Shown here: in pieces, positions 10,106-22,365 of the stretch
How the letters are laid out: each line of letters begins with the position of its first letter
Position numbering within the stretch: position 1 is the first letter of the stretch
DNA from: Triops longicaudatus
Lineage: Eukaryota; Arthropoda; Branchiopoda; Notostraca; Triopsidae
Assembly (NCBI GenBank): GCA_022885665.1
Contig: JAGQDJ010000180.1
Coordinates: 1-64,000, forward strand
Direction: 5' to 3'
DNA: 64,000 nt
The notes under the pieces: generated by a model
Database searches by the model: none
What the model was told of the DNA's origin: nothing
What the model saw: the letters and a program-made list of their open reading frames with translations, nothing else
Made by a program: the position numbers and the translations under genes

Positions 10106-12185
10106 ACGCAATAAGGGGTCTCCTTTCGTCTACAGTAGTTTTAGAGTTCATTAAAAGGAATTTTACTAGTTCTTTGACCGACGAACCCGAGTCCCGGTCG
10201 CCTTCTGCACCACCCTGACGGGTGTTTCGTCGTAAAACGGTGAGCGTGGCTTTTTCATTTTTCAAACTTTTGTTGTCTACTGCCCCCGAAGTTGCGGGCG
10301 CCCGCGAGGAACGGCTGTGGCTGTGGCCGTGTCCAAGTTTTAGGCCCCGAAAATGTGCGAAAAGGGAAGGTTTCTCAAAACCACGAAAAGACGGTGGGTT
10401 AATTCCCTACCATTTAGGCCTAAGTAAAGTGGAAAAAGCCTGGAAATGTGTGATTATGTTCGCGCTTTAATGGCTGGGCCACAAGAATGTGGTGCGAGCA
10501 GCCTCAAAAAAAAAAGACGCAGAAAAGAGCTTGTTTATCGCCGTTTTTGAAACCAATTGGCCCACCTCTTAAAAGTACAGAACGCGGGTGCTTAAACATT
10601 TTACGATTTCTCGTTTCCTCCTCCTCAGTGCTCTTTCATTATAGTTTATTTTTCGGCCGATAAAAAGAAAAGTATTTTAACTCCTGCAGAGAAGCAGTCG
10701 CATAACAGTTGGGGTGAAATTAGTCTGCTCGTTTTAAAGTTTAAAATTTGCAGGGGTGAGGGCTTATTTCGTTTGAGGAGAAGATTGGGCAGATGGCTCG
10801 TTTTGTGAGTCACTCGAACGCGCCAATTTTCCCTCGGCAACTCTTGTCAGAGCCATGAGCGAATCTCATTCATTTTTGATCACCCTCACCCCCTGAAAGA
10901 AAGCTGGAGGGTTGTGATGTGCAGTGAGGCCAAAAAAGTCACAAAGTTTTTCTTTTTAGCTTTATGTCTCCCTTGTAAGGCCACACAAGTCATCCAAGTT
11001 CTCATTTGAGTGGTGATTGAGTTGTGTGCGAAGCGAAGCTATGGTCATTTATCGATCATAGAATTCGTCTACAGTTTTGGAATTTAGGACATTTTCTCGG
11101 GAGAAGAAACTATACGTGCTTTATTGGCAATTAAGCAGTACTGTCATAAAACTTTCAATTTTAAGTCGTTTTATTTTACTAGAAAATTTTTTCGCGTTCT
11201 TTGCCCACGCGAGAATCGCTGTACCTGACTTTGTTGCCTGAATCGTGTTTTTCAAATTGCATTGCATAAGAAAGTTAATTTGCAGTGTCGTAGCTTGTTC
11301 CAGGAAAGAGATGACTTACCGTTTTTATTTCCGATAGGAAACTACGGCACGTGTAAGCGCTGGTACTGCATTTATGACCAACTTTTTCTTTCCCCAAGCT
11401 GACGACATGTGCCAAGTTCGCCGAGGGCAACGAGTTCGTGAACTTTAGCGCGTTATTAAAACTTGCTGGAGACGCAAGTACGCAATTGTCGCTTTACTCT
11501 CGCTTTCCAGGGCTTTTTTCATTACCTCGCCTAATACGTTCAAGCAAGAACTACACTCGCTGTGCCTGGCTGACGAGGCCAACAACGCAAAGTCCTCGTT
11601 TTGTTTCACATGTGCCAGACTTCCGAGGTCGGTCTCCTTTTGGATTGCTTAACGGTGACTTGCGGGTGTTATTCGAACTCGAGTTCGCTGCATCCACCTT
11701 TGGCTGCAGTGGCGTTCATTTCCAGTGGCCAGTGTTGCTTGCGTCCTTTTCTGCTTTGGCTTGGCTTCTTGTGGCAGCGGGGCGACGCAGCAGGGAGCTG
11801 GGCAACTTGGGCCAATAATTATGCTCATTACGGTGTTCTTGTCGACACATACATGCACTCCCCGAGACGTGTCCTGGCTATCACGCATCCCACTAAATCA
11901 TCGTACCTTCTTTTCAACCCAGAACCGGCAGGCTCCGCCCATTTCAGTAACGCTCTTAGTCATGCATTTCTACGGCAGCGAATGCGATTTCTTATTTTGG
12001 GCTGTCGTGTAGTGTTAGAAGATAAATAGAAATCTTTCCATTCGGACCGAACAGAAAGAGGGTGCGGGTGAAGTAATGTGGATATGAAGTGTTCGATTAA
12101 TGTTGAGGAAAATCCGTTCAATAGGTCGTAAAAAACTGGTCATGGCGGCAGATGAGGGTGTTTTGTAATGAATGTTGAGTAAAGC

Positions 12186-12215
12186 GGGGGTGAAGAGGGG
12201 TTGGGGGCGGAGGGG
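12186..12215 (+). other. G-quadruplex motif with four G-tracts
   Basis: G5-TGAAGA-G4-TT-G5-CGGA-G4 meets the usual four-tract, loop-of-1-to-7 rule with tracts of at least four. Confidence 0.65.
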
Positions 12216-12852
12216 TTGCTGTACAAGGATTCCTCCTCGTTGTTGATCAGCAGGGGTTAATCGCATTGGAAGATTGCAGCGACGCCCCTTGGCTGACCAA
12301 GGACACTTTGGTGCTAACTTCGGTAATGACCAACTTTTGCTGCGTGCTCTGTTTTCAAGTTCAATTTGTATGCTAAGGTTCTGCGCTAAACTCACCCCAA
12401 GATGAGAGCCACCCTATCCACTCACTTAACGATAGCGTTAACATCTCAGTGCAAGCCAAGATATTGTTGAAAGTAAACATTTTGTGATCCATTTTTAGTT
12501 TTCACATGAAAAGTGGGCCTTTCATATAAGCTGTTAATGAGCTATAAGCCAACTGAAAAATAACTCGTAATATTCATAATAACCTTGCTAAACCTCGAAA
12601 TTTCGTAATTAGTCCCTTTTTCGCTGACCTCAAGTCTAAAAAAGTTAAATAAATAAGCTTTAGACCAATTTGTCAAGGGACGAAGTATGAAAACGTGTCG
12701 GAACTTGTTGGTGTCAAGCCTTTGTTTAGTCAGAGAAACGGGATTCATCAGAAAACTAATGTACATGATTCGCCACGCTTCAGAGCTGAGTGTAAACACT
12801 GAGCGTTTCTTTACCTAGCTCTATTGTTAAAAGCAATTTTCCTTGTCGTTAA

Positions 12853-12928
12853 GTAAAAGAAGTCTCATTGTTTCTTTTTGGCTTCTGTTTGTTTCGTGAT
12901 TTTTATTTTTTCCCGTTTTTTTCGCTAG
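12853..12928 (+). other. Candidate 76-bp intron
   Basis: It starts GTAAAA and is almost entirely T- and C-rich in its second half, ending TTTTTTTCGCTAG. Upstream, the frame AFLYLALLLKAIFLVV (about 12802-12852) is open and leaves AA, which the downstream A completes as Lys in the long frame that follows. Confidence 0.2.
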
Positions 12929-13121
12929 AAAAGCTTCGGCGCTAAGGGATGGTGTCGTTCAGGGACGCCATCGTTACGCGAGAGGTCAGTGCACGGTTGA
13001 TAACGCAATCCAACTATTACAGCCCCAGCATCCACGACAGAGAGAGCGAGAGCGAGAGCTCCTCAGGTCTCCCGGGTGCCATAACGGCTCTGTAATAATG
13101 TCTAGCAAGTCCGAGAGCTGA
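12929..13121 (+). CDS. Candidate terminal exon, unknown protein
   Basis: After the acceptor at 12928 the frame with codons from 12930 stays open for 63 codons to TGA 13119-13121. It reads KASALRDGVVQGRHRYARGQ, then CTVDNAIQLLQPQHPRQ, an Arg-Glu repeat encoded by a GAGCGA tract, and ends MSSKSES. The phase agrees with the short upstream hydrophobic segment. I recognise no family, and the Arg-Glu part is simple-sequence DNA. Confidence 0.2.
13039..13060. repeat. GAGAGC-type low-complexity tract
   Basis: Imperfect AGAG/GCGAGA repeats. Confidence 0.85.
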
Positions 13122-14205
13122 TTCATCATGGAAACTACGAACGTACACACTTACAGTACTGCACCGCCTAGCCTGGCGCTGTAATGCGTTTCACTGTGCG
13201 GTAGGGAGGGAGGAAACAACAATGGTTAGTGTGAGCCCAAGGGTAGTCACGTGAAAAATCTCGTTGTGCCCACCATGATTGCTCCATATGGCATTTTCTC
13301 TGTGTCTTCTTCCCTTTTTCTTGCTGGCCTTTGTTGGCCCATTTGCTTCTTTCGCCGCACGAGGGCGACACTTTAACCATGGGATAGTCCCCCTTTCTGT
13401 TTTGTATGACGGATCTTTCTTAACATTAACCTGAAATAACTGAAGTAGATTTTTATGGCTGTCAATCTCTGTTAATTACAGCTTTCTTGCTGCCGTGAAG
13501 CGTGGCTGAATTAGAGTCAAACAAGTGACTTGGAGAAATTGCGTGGAATCAAAGGGTTATTTTTGAGGTTTACAAGGGGTTTGGAGCATTCTCCAGCCTG
13601 GTTTCTTATGGTGAAGTCTTCTAGTCTGACGGGGGAAATTTGATTCACGTAAGTGCTTCAACAGGAAAGTTTGTGTAACCCCTTCGCGTAAAGCACGTCT
13701 ACGATGTCGTAGTGCACTGCATTACACATTGGGGGCTTTTTGCCATGGAACATACGAGCCAAGGTAGCGTCCAAGTTAACTTTCGAGTAACGAAGAGTTA
13801 TGGTGGACAGCTTAACTCATTCCGAGCTATCTCGACCCGTCACGTTGGGACCAAAAGGAGCTTTAATCAGAACAAAACGACTGAGACTCCTTTAGTCCTT
13901 CTCGCGTTGAGAAGGATTTCGTCTCTTTGGGAGATTTTTTTCTCCCTTACGCGCACTCCCTTTCTTGTGCATGCCGCGAAAGCAAAAAACTCGGGTACCG
14001 CAGCTGAAAATTGCACGTGCAAGGCAACATTTTCTGGCAGAATTGCATGGAGTTTTGGGAGCGAGCCCCCGAAATGATAGAGCTTTGCTAGATTCAACTC
14101 TATTTGGCTTTACCCTCTGAAAAATGGAGGGCGTTGGAGAAGGAGCTATTTGGGGAGCGTAAAAGGGTAATATGACGGGAATTGGATTCGGAATAGAGGT
14201 CGCTC
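13122..14205. other. No gene recognised
   Basis: Open frames on both strands overlap (for example near 13712-14097) and neither is favoured. No repeat or RNA gene is seen. Confidence 0.5.
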
Positions 14206-14448
14206 ATGAAATTGAATGACCCCCTAGCTTTAAACCTTATACCGATTTGCATAAGAGTTCATCGCGCTTTGGACAGTTGCCGTGGTGTTGCAACGTTTGT
14301 GAAAGCTCTTTTTTATGGAAGACTTCTTTTTTCAGTGAAGATAAAGGGTGAAAGGAAAGCGAAAGCCTTTGCCTCTATTCTTCAACACCTTTTACCCGTT
14401 CAAATCTTTGTTCTGGAGTTTCTGTTCCAACCACACAGTGTTGGCTAG
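14206..14448 (+). CDS. 80-codon ATG open frame, unknown
   Basis: ATG 14206 to TAG 14446-14448, beginning MKLNDPLALNLIPICIRVHR, with a basic segment (KIKGERKAKAF) and a hydrophobic C-terminal part (QIFVLEFLF). The second half overlaps the first copy of a diverged direct repeat (14339 and 14521). The second copy has stops in this frame, which argues against a conserved coding function. An acceptor-like TTTTTTCAG ends at 14335. Confidence 0.13.
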   Translation: MKLNDPLALNLIPICIRVHRALDSCRGVATFVKALFYGRLLFSVKIKGERKAKAFASILQHLLPVQIFVLEFLFQPHSVG

Positions 14449-14600
14449 CTAGGCTTTATGCACTTTTCCTCACTTGGGTTTCACCATAAAACTGTGTTAT
14501 TTCGTGTGCCTTGTAAGACCAGATAAAGGGTGAACAGGGAGCTAGAGAGGGTTAGGACTATTAGAGCTTCTATTCTTCAACACCTTCACCCCTTAGTTTT
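14339..14600 (+). repeat. Diverged direct repeat, about 182-195 bp offset
   Basis: AGATAAAGGGTGAA occurs at 14339 and 14521, TCTATTCTTCAACACCTT at 14374 and 14569, and a GTTGGCTAGC-like element follows each copy. The changing offset (182 then 195) shows indels between copies. Confidence 0.5.
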
Positions 14601-17137
14601 ACTCCTGCGTTCTTTTTTTGCGAGTTCTGCGAAAGGGAAGAAATGTAGCTAACCAGGCAGTTTCAGCCACGCGTTGTTGGCTAGCAGCGTGGCCGTGGGG
14701 CGCAGGGCTTCCAGCGACTTGTCGAGACCTGTTGAAGACTCCTTCGCTCACTCTTTTCTAGAACGTTCTACTTCGCTAAACGTTCTATTTCGCGAAAGGA
14801 TTGCATGGAAGGTTAGGTTACCCCATAGGACAATGAGTATGCGTTGTATGGAAGGGTAGAAAGGGGGTGAGAATGCGCGACTCACTTGGGGTGCAACAAG
14901 CTGTTACCCTGTATTAGCCCGGCTATAACCCCTTTGGGGTGGTTTCAATGGAACAGGACTTTTTTGAGCCTGATTTGCATATTAGGCCTTCTCTTCACAT
15001 TTGCTAGTGACAGGATTCGATTCGATTAAGATTAAATTGGAAAGTGTTTGTGGGGAGACGGGGTTTTACATTGATTTTTTTTTATAAGGCGAGGGGGTGG
15101 AATCGAATAGATTGTAATCAGATTAAAAAACGTGATAAAGCCTCAAAAGGAGGATGTCCTGTCCTATGTTTACAATTTAAAGGGTTCTCTGGCTATTGTA
15201 TGTGGAAGCGGGGGCAAAGAATGTGTCAAAGAGGGTGACAAAAAAGCTTATAGAATATCACCCTCGGAGAAAGGGAGTCATTTTGGGACGTGTCAACACG
15301 TATCTTCTGTGCTATTGACTTCCTTCTTGCTGCAAAGAGTGCTTTCACAACGCTTGAGTACACCCTACACGGCAGCATCTCCACGTTTCTCATCATATGC
15401 AAATGAGCCCTGTATAACAAACCTACCCCCTTTCCCCCGCACATAACTCACGCTTAAGGAGCTGGCAGTTAAGTTAAGTAACAGCTCTGCGCCCTTCTTT
15501 CTTCTTTTTCATTTCCCCGGAATTATTATTGCTATGATGAGCATTCCATGCAAACTTACATACTAGCGTGGCAAGGGGGTGAAGGGGAGCGGTATTTACG
15601 CGAGACTCGCACCCTTTCAGTGCCTAATGCGCCAAGCACTTGGTCAAGAGTTTCGTCTCTGCAACTTAACTTGACTTTTCTAGGAAAGCTTTGAGACTTG
15701 TGACTAAGAATTTGGGGGCGGGATGTTAGGTGCTGGTTTGTTATTTAAGGCAGTACATCACCCTGGCGTGTCAGTGCGTCAACATGAGTGTTGACTTTCA
15801 AGTCAATTTAAGCCCAATGACCCAAGCGAGCGGGTACGTCGAGTACTTAGCAGCAATTTGCTTCATGACGCTTTAAGCTGGGAGCAAATTTCGCCCTCCA
15901 GGCTTTCGCAGTGCCGCCCTCGTAAATCCTAAAGCAGTGTTAGCCCGGCAACTCACAAGATCTTCTGGCGGAACTTGCTTATGAAGTCAAAAGAAACCTA
16001 ATCCCGACCGCTTTTTCACTCATTTGCTGAAAATAAAGCGGGTAATCACCTCTCACTAGCTTCGAAGTTCTTAGGCATTTTTTTAAATAGTTCAAGCTGT
16101 TGCCATTTTACCATTTTCTAACTATTCTTTTAGAAAGCACCTCAAATTTTCTGTATAATAAAGTAAATTAGGAAGCGATTTTTGATCAGGATATCTTTTT
16201 CATCGTAGAACCTTTTCTTACAATTTCGTCTAACTGTTCAATATCACACGTTTTAGAAGGTTTTGCGAAAAGGCGAAATTTGGCTTCGTTGGAGGTTTTG
16301 AACCGTTTTCCGTAGTTTCCTCGCGAGCTATATTAAAAAAAAAAAATCTTGAAGAAAGATGTCGAGTTAAGAGCTTTCGCCTTGGTTCGATTTAAACACG
16401 TTTAGCTATCCGCGGCAGTATTCACTAAAGCTCGAGTTTCTGTCAAGCCTTTTTATTCTGACTTGTCACAATTTTCGATGATGATTATGTACACGATGTC
16501 ATGTTTGCTCCGTTCTGGCCTAGCTGTTTTTCCTTGAAATTTTTCTCACAGTATTTATTATATTTTTTTTAACTTTTGACGTGAGTGGTTTCATGTTCCA
16601 ACAACAAAACCACATTGGTATGCCATCCGCATCCGTAAGAAACGCAAATTCTCCCCTGGTGCGCTGTTTGGCTGCGAGTTGCGAAGTTGCGAAGGCTTAT
16701 ACGAGCGTCTAATTAAACTTGATGTTTGCGGCAGGATGAGGTTTCCGGGAACCTTGTTTATGGTCTGTCCAGGCAAGCTCCACAGTTGTGCCTCCTTCCA
16801 CCGTCATGACTAAACAATCATCTCATCTCTTAATTGTGCTGCCTTTCTTTTCTTCTCTTTCCGCGCCCCGACATTTTTCTAGCCCGCTAGCGCTCGCAAA
16901 CGGCCAGGAATGGTTAACATTCATTCAAGGAGCTTGCCAGGAAGCAAATCAACCTTGATGTACCATTCTGACGGAGGAATTTGCGCCCCGAGCCACTGTG
17001 CTTAGTCCTAAAGAGTCAGAATGTTGAAGCCTTTGTTTATTCTGTTACACTAAATTTTGGGTAGAAATTCCAAGTTTTCAGAAGAAATGATACAACTTTG
17101 ACTAATACAAAAAGCACAGCGCGTAAAGGAGTGTCAT
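14601..17137. other. No gene recognised
   Basis: Short overlapping open frames only. An 8-bp inverted repeat GAGGGTGA...TCACCCTC lies at about 15231-15265 and an A12 tract at 16335-16346. A FDDDYV-like reading at about 16475 has no reverse transcriptase context. Confidence 0.5.
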
Positions 17138-17307
17138 AAGCCGGAGTTGACACAAATCACCCGGCCAAGCAATATCGCACAGACCGTGGCCCAACTTCCC
17201 AGCGAATCGCACAAGCCTCAGCAAGCCGGAGCTGACGCAGTTCGCCCGGTCAAGCCGTCTCGCACAACGCCGCTGCCTGAACCTTCGCGCGTAGCAGGCC
17301 GTAAAGC
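17138..17307 (+). repeat. GC-rich dispersed repeat, tandem dimer
   Basis: Two adjacent copies start at AAGCCGGAG (17138) and AAGCCGGAG (17223), period 85 bp. Both continue with a CCCGG[C/T]CAAGC block and TCGCACA. They match the family core seen at 27.9, 30.9, 37.2, 45.0, 50.0, 52.2, 55.2 and 59.0 kb. An imperfect hairpin (AGCAGG/CCTGCT, 17293-17314) closes the second copy. Confidence 0.7.
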
Positions 17308-18672
17308 TCCTGCTGGGCTACGCAATAGTAGGAGTGAATTTATCCATGCAATTATAAAAAAGTGTTTCAGTATTTCAATTATCCTTGTCGACAGTGGTGT
17401 TAAGGCTTTCACATTTCATGGCTTACAAAGTACGAGACCCGGTTTACAAGGTTGTTTGGGGCAGTTCTAAGAACATTGCCATTTCTGCTTTACTGTTGGT
17501 GAGCGCCATTTCAATAAGCGCAAAGTTGAGTTGTTGCTAAGCTCAACTTGGGATTAACTTAGCTCCTCGCTAAACTGCTTGATAGCCAGCACAGCGCGAG
17601 TTTCCAGTACTGTGCATTACTCGAGCATTCTCCAAAGCTAATTTGTCCGGGCGAAGCAATAAGAGTGAGGGATTTGCATAAAATGAGTTTGATTGGAGAG
17701 GAAATAAGTTGAGTTCGCTCACAGCTTTATTGTGGCGCAAGCAGACGTAAATAACGAAGCGAACATAGCCCCAAAGTTGATGCGCGTATTTATGGCTAAA
17801 GAGGGAAGCTTTTGGAACCTGAGGAACATCAAAAGAAGCAAAGCAGCAGCATAGGTCGAGCGTGTGCAGAGTTTGTAAATAGGATTCTTTAAGAGCCAAC
17901 AACTTTCACTTGTATGGGGTATGCATTCACACACACAAGACCGAAAAGCTCTTTAGAACTTGTGTGCTGCACAAGCTTGCGTTGGCTAATTGTCTTTGAA
18001 TGACCCTGTTGTCTGGAAGCCTCCCAAAACGAAAACGAAGGCATATTGCCGAAAGAGTATGAGTAATTAAATGTCTGTCCGGTAGCCGAAACCCTTATTC
18101 GCTCGTCTTTTCAGCCCCAGCCTTGTTCTCGGCCTTAAACTGCAGGCTTATTGAAAGACGAAGCACTATTCAGAATTCCTATGGGTTTTTTCATCACGCC
18201 TGGCTAGGCTAGCTTAAAGACGAGTCTCGTTTTACGTCAAGAATGCGTTGCTGTATGTCACAGAACAATACGTTGTGTGCCAAGCAGGTATTTCGTCGTC
18301 AATTGCGTTTCTTGAACACACACAAAAAAAGAATTTCAATCCCGAAAAATGTGACACACACTTCTGTTCTAAAACCTCGTGAATATAACCATATATATTT
18401 AAAAAAAAGAAAAAGAAAACAGAACGAAAGGAAAATTTCATAACTCGAGGTATCACCTGCTAGGAATGGGTGTCACGTTCGCTGCGGTGGAATGGCCAGC
18501 GAGGCGTCAACGTTTCGTTTGTAAGCTTCCAGAAACCTTAAATTACGTCAGTGTCGCCTTACAAGATGCAAAGTTGAACCTTTAAGCACGTTTTCAAGTA
18601 TAGCATCGGATCTCGCTGGCGATCAAGTGACTTGTTTAGCACTCTAAACTGCTTTTCCCTCTGCCTTGCTGC

Positions 18673-18699
18673 TTTCTTTTTTTTTTTCTTTTTTTTTTT
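18673..18699. repeat. T-rich tract
   Basis: Two T runs of about ten, separated by single C residues. Confidence 0.9.
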
Positions 18700-20638
18700 C
18701 TGTGCGTGGAGACTTTTAGCATTCTCCACTTTCTTTTCGAAACACATTTTACAGTTTCCAACTTTTTTCGGGGTGAGTGATATGTCTATTGTGTGTTTAA
18801 CCCAGCCTGGACTCATGTACCAAACTATTGTACGCTATACAACACCAACAAAACTGGTGCGTATGGGTTAAAGGGGAAGCGGAGTCCATTGTTGGCTGCA
18901 GATTGAATTGGAACCTCCGACATCTGCCGCACTGCCATGGTCACGGACACGCCACGGCACGACTGTGTCACCCAGAGCTAGCAAAAGCGCACCAATAACC
19001 CCCTTTTTCTCAATAATCCTCAGTCTTTCCCTATCTAAACCCAAAGAGACAGAGCCGAGCTACCGCTAGCGAAAGGCAGTACAATCCAAATGCCTTGTGT
19101 ATGTGTGTGACATGTACAATTTGGTTTGGGGGGTAAGGGGCAATGGTCTTTGGTCCGCAAAGCTTCTCGCTAATCCGCAACACCCATCAAAAGAGGGCTA
19201 AATGTCACCAATATTACCATCTACACCCCCTAACCTTTCATTTCAACTCGGCGTGTACCCTTTGGCTCCGGGGTGCACATTATGTCTCCTTCTTGTGTGT
19301 TTGCCATGTCCACTGTCGTTTCTCCCCCAACTGACCATCCGCAATGATGATGAACTTCTTTGGCAACGGGTCTCCAAACATATGTCGAAGCCTTTCGCTG
19401 ATGCCCAACCCTGTTAGTGATCGAAGCAACGCCAAAACAGCAAACCCAAGACTGTGTGGGTAGATAAAAGCGAATTGGCAGGCAGAAGAGGTGGAAGTGT
19501 CTAAGCCAACACGTTGAATTCGAATCCAACACCGCAAATTGCAAGAAGCGCCCAAGTTGCAGCTTCCAATGCTACAGTTTGCCCATGCAGGGCGAGTCAT
19601 AGAAACAATGAATTCCGATTCCCTTGCGAGCCATTGAGTTCCAACGAGGTTACCAGCAACGGCGATGAGAATGAAACAGCGTGCGTCGAGTTACAGTTTC
19701 TCCTGGATTTTTGTTGTCGGTGTTTTGGGCTCGCTTCTTGCGCAGCCAAACCCAGTTTTCGTTTGGGCACCTTTCTTGGTGACAAGAAGCTGAAAGGAGG
19801 AGATATTCGTGACATATTGTCAGTGTCTTCGAATTTGCTTACAAGACAACTACATCTACGACAGACTCGTTTTCTTCTACAAAGAAACTACGTTGACCAG
19901 CCTTCGTCTCACCTGTATCGAAACGTTTATCACAGTTGATCGCCTTCCGGCAGATTCCACCTTCGAATATGCACAGCTAGCTCTTACGCTTTGCGTGTGT
20001 TACGGCGTCTTGCTTTTCTGAGGCTAGTAAAGAGGCTTATGTTTTTCCATAAAAGGAAAAAATCTAGCTCAATTGTTCATAATAACCCTGGTTGACGTTA
20101 ATCTCGTTGTAACGAGCCCAGAACCATCCCGATGCCAGAAAAGGCTTTCCAAAGCTCGCTACACCAGAAGCCTTTGCTTGACGTTTCCTCGACTCTGGAC
20201 GTTTACACTAAGTTCACTGGAGAATACTTGTTCGAGGGTGTTGAGTATATTGTGTTTGTTTTGATACGAGGATTAAAGAGCATTGGACGAGGTTTCGAGT
20301 TACGGCTGTAGGTCTGTGTTACGCATTTCTGCCAGGCGATTGCCCTTGTCTCAATCCCGCCATCAATTTCTCGGGCACGCTTTTATCGCCCTAAGCCAGA
20401 ATTGAAAACGCAACTGTGAACTGGGCGCAGGAACACACAGCTTAAACGCGTGTTACGACGAGATTTCCATTGAATTTTAATCTCCTAAAAACCCCTTCCC
20501 TCTCTCTCCTGCAAAACCCCCGTGTTCTCGCTGTCCCAATCCCTGTTCTTGCCCATAAACCCGCACCGCCAGGGTGCTAAAGCCATGTCCTCAGATAATT
20601 ATGGAAATGTATGAAATTGGAAACATTGTGAAAGCTCC

Positions 20639-20656
20639 GTGTGTGTGTGTGTGTGT
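20639..20656. repeat. (GT)9 microsatellite
   Basis: Nine GT units. Confidence 0.95.
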
Positions 20657-21657
20657 TCCACATCTTATCAGCTTTTTCTTTCATTGGAACATCCCTTCAC
20701 GCTCTCGTTTTAATAGCCCGGCTTCGGGCGTCAGAGGAAGTATTTGTTGTCGGAATCACGTGACTCAAAAAGGGGGAAAGGGACGTCCCGCACCCCTTCA
20801 CGTCTTTAAATTGGGAATATGAGCTGTTATGGCGTGGCTTTCCCCCCTCCCCCCCTCTCGTAACCCCGAGCTTGTCTCTCGCGTTCCAAACTAGGGTGAA
20901 ATTCGTGACGCTAAGTATTATACTACAGTATCAATAAGTCCAATGGACCGAAGGGCGAGGGGAATACGCAAGATGAAATGAAATAAAACACGAACACTTC
21001 GTTTACCCTCACGCTGTACTGCCTAAGGCGAGTTTTCACTGGCTTCGTAACATTAGAGTGTGTGAAGAATAAGATTAGAGCTGGCTCATTCAAGAGTTCA
21101 ATTAGCTAAACTAGGCAAACATTCATCAAAGCTATTGTTTCGAACCCTGATGGCATTCCTTATGTGTATAATTGCTTGTGAGTAACTCGTGTTAGCTACA
21201 AATGGGAGCTCCAGCCGTGCGAAATGAAAAATACATGACCTTTTCTCTCTGTCAAGTTATTTGGTGAAAGACTTTCGTGAAAGCTTAGCATTGCGTAATC
21301 AAGCGATTTACAGTCTCTGTGGACACACAAAATCGTCTTCGAGCTTCACTCAACTCCTTTTTCCACCGGCCCATTTTAAGTTCGTGTTAACTGTGTTTCA
21401 AAGAAACCGAACGCTGGTGTTTGCCCAACAGTGGAAACACGGTTTAGAAGACCTTACGTTGCGATGTTTGTCAATCCTGATAGATTTGATGGGAGCTGAT
21501 AGTGTGTACGACTCGGGGTGGAGGGAGGGCAAGCGGGAGCAAACACACTGACACTACTCGGAGCTAATGAAATGGATCGGAACTCACGTGCGGGCCATAA
21601 ACAAGATCTGGCCATTCAAAACGAACAGTTTTAGCAGAAGGGATTTTTAAGTTTGGT

Positions 21658-21795
21658 GGGGGGTGCAGGGGGGAGAAGCCCTTGTGGGCCCTTGCCGGCT
21701 TTGCCTAATGACAAGACCGAGAGAGGCCTCCCTTGTAACGAAATGTCGTCGTTAGGCAGGTTGGCCTGGCTGGCTGTTCCGGGGGGTGAGGGGGG
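21658..21795 (+). repeat. Repeated paired G6 tracts
   Basis: G6-TGCA-G6 at 21658-21673 and G6-TGA-G6 at 21781-21795, about 122 bp apart. Each pair could contribute to a G-quadruplex. Confidence 0.5.
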
Positions 21796-22259
21796 TCAAG
21801 TCTGTGATAGCTATCTTCGTTGTCTGTCCTTTTAGTTAATATGCGTAAATGCCAAGACAGATCGCCTCGGTTATTAAATCAAAAAGCTTTCGATACTACC
21901 CGTCTTTAGAAACTTCCTTTCCTTTCTTTCCTTTTTTTATCTGTAGTTTAGGCCTAGGGAAAGGCAAAGAATGCAGGAGACAATATTTCAAGTCAAGTTT
22001 CCTCGATTACCATTTTGCTTTGAGCCTTGGAACTGAGCTAATACACTCAACAAAGACTTGTTTGATTTGACAGGCTCATTTAACTTAGGACGCATGTTTC
22101 CCTTGGCTTCGTTCGGGACTTTTTGTTTCCCGTTTCGTTTTGTTTTGGAGATGTTGCCGTACTTGGTAACGAGAAAGAGAGGAGAGAAAAAGCTGTCGGA
22201 ATTTCAGGCCCCCGTGTAGGTTTCGATTGATTCGAAAAGCGCCTAACGAGCGTTTTTAA

Positions 22260-22345
22260 ACGAGTTTCGGACGGTTACAGGGACACATTGGTTGCTTTTC
22301 TGTGTTGTTAATACGAGTTTCGGACCATTTTTCGGGATATTGGTT
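22260..22345 (+). repeat. Diverged 53-bp tandem duplication
   Basis: ACGAGTTTCGGAC at 22260 and 22313, each followed about 13 bases later by ATTGGTTG. The remainder of the unit has diverged. Confidence 0.6.
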
Positions 22346-22365
22346 GACAAACAGCCCTTGGGTGT

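Larger units (their letters stand above)
8857..12818. other. Non-coding stretch with CT tracts and G-rich motifs
   Basis: It holds ATTAAA at 8905, CT microsatellites (9376-9393, 9411-9420), a CpG-dense block (about 9420-9720) with overlapping open frames on both strands, and two G-quadruplex motifs (10087-10105, 12186-12215). An acceptor-like site (CCTCCTCCTCAG, 10628) is followed by 59 open codons, but no partner exon is clear. No gene is supported. Confidence 0.5.
17308..22259. other. Non-coding stretch with simple repeats
   Basis: It contains a T-rich tract (18673-18699), (GT)9 (20639-20656), a C-rich run (20842-20857) and G-rich pairs at 21658-21673 and 21781-21795. AAAGCCGGCAAGGGC on the minus strand near 21690-21706 may be a GC-rich family fragment. 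The largest open frame (19514-19939) matches nothing I know. Confidence 0.5.

Noticed and set aside
10629..10808. 59 open codons after a CCTCCTCCTCAG acceptor
   Set aside because: The best upstream donor (10424) implies a different phase that stops quickly; best-of-three-frames openness of this size is common.
16475..16495. FDDDYV reading suggestive of a reverse transcriptase catalytic box
   Set aside because: No flanking open frame or other retroelement motif.
19512..19535. ATTCGAATCC resembling a tRNA T-loop
   Set aside because: The flanking stem does not pair correctly and no cloverleaf can be drawn upstream.
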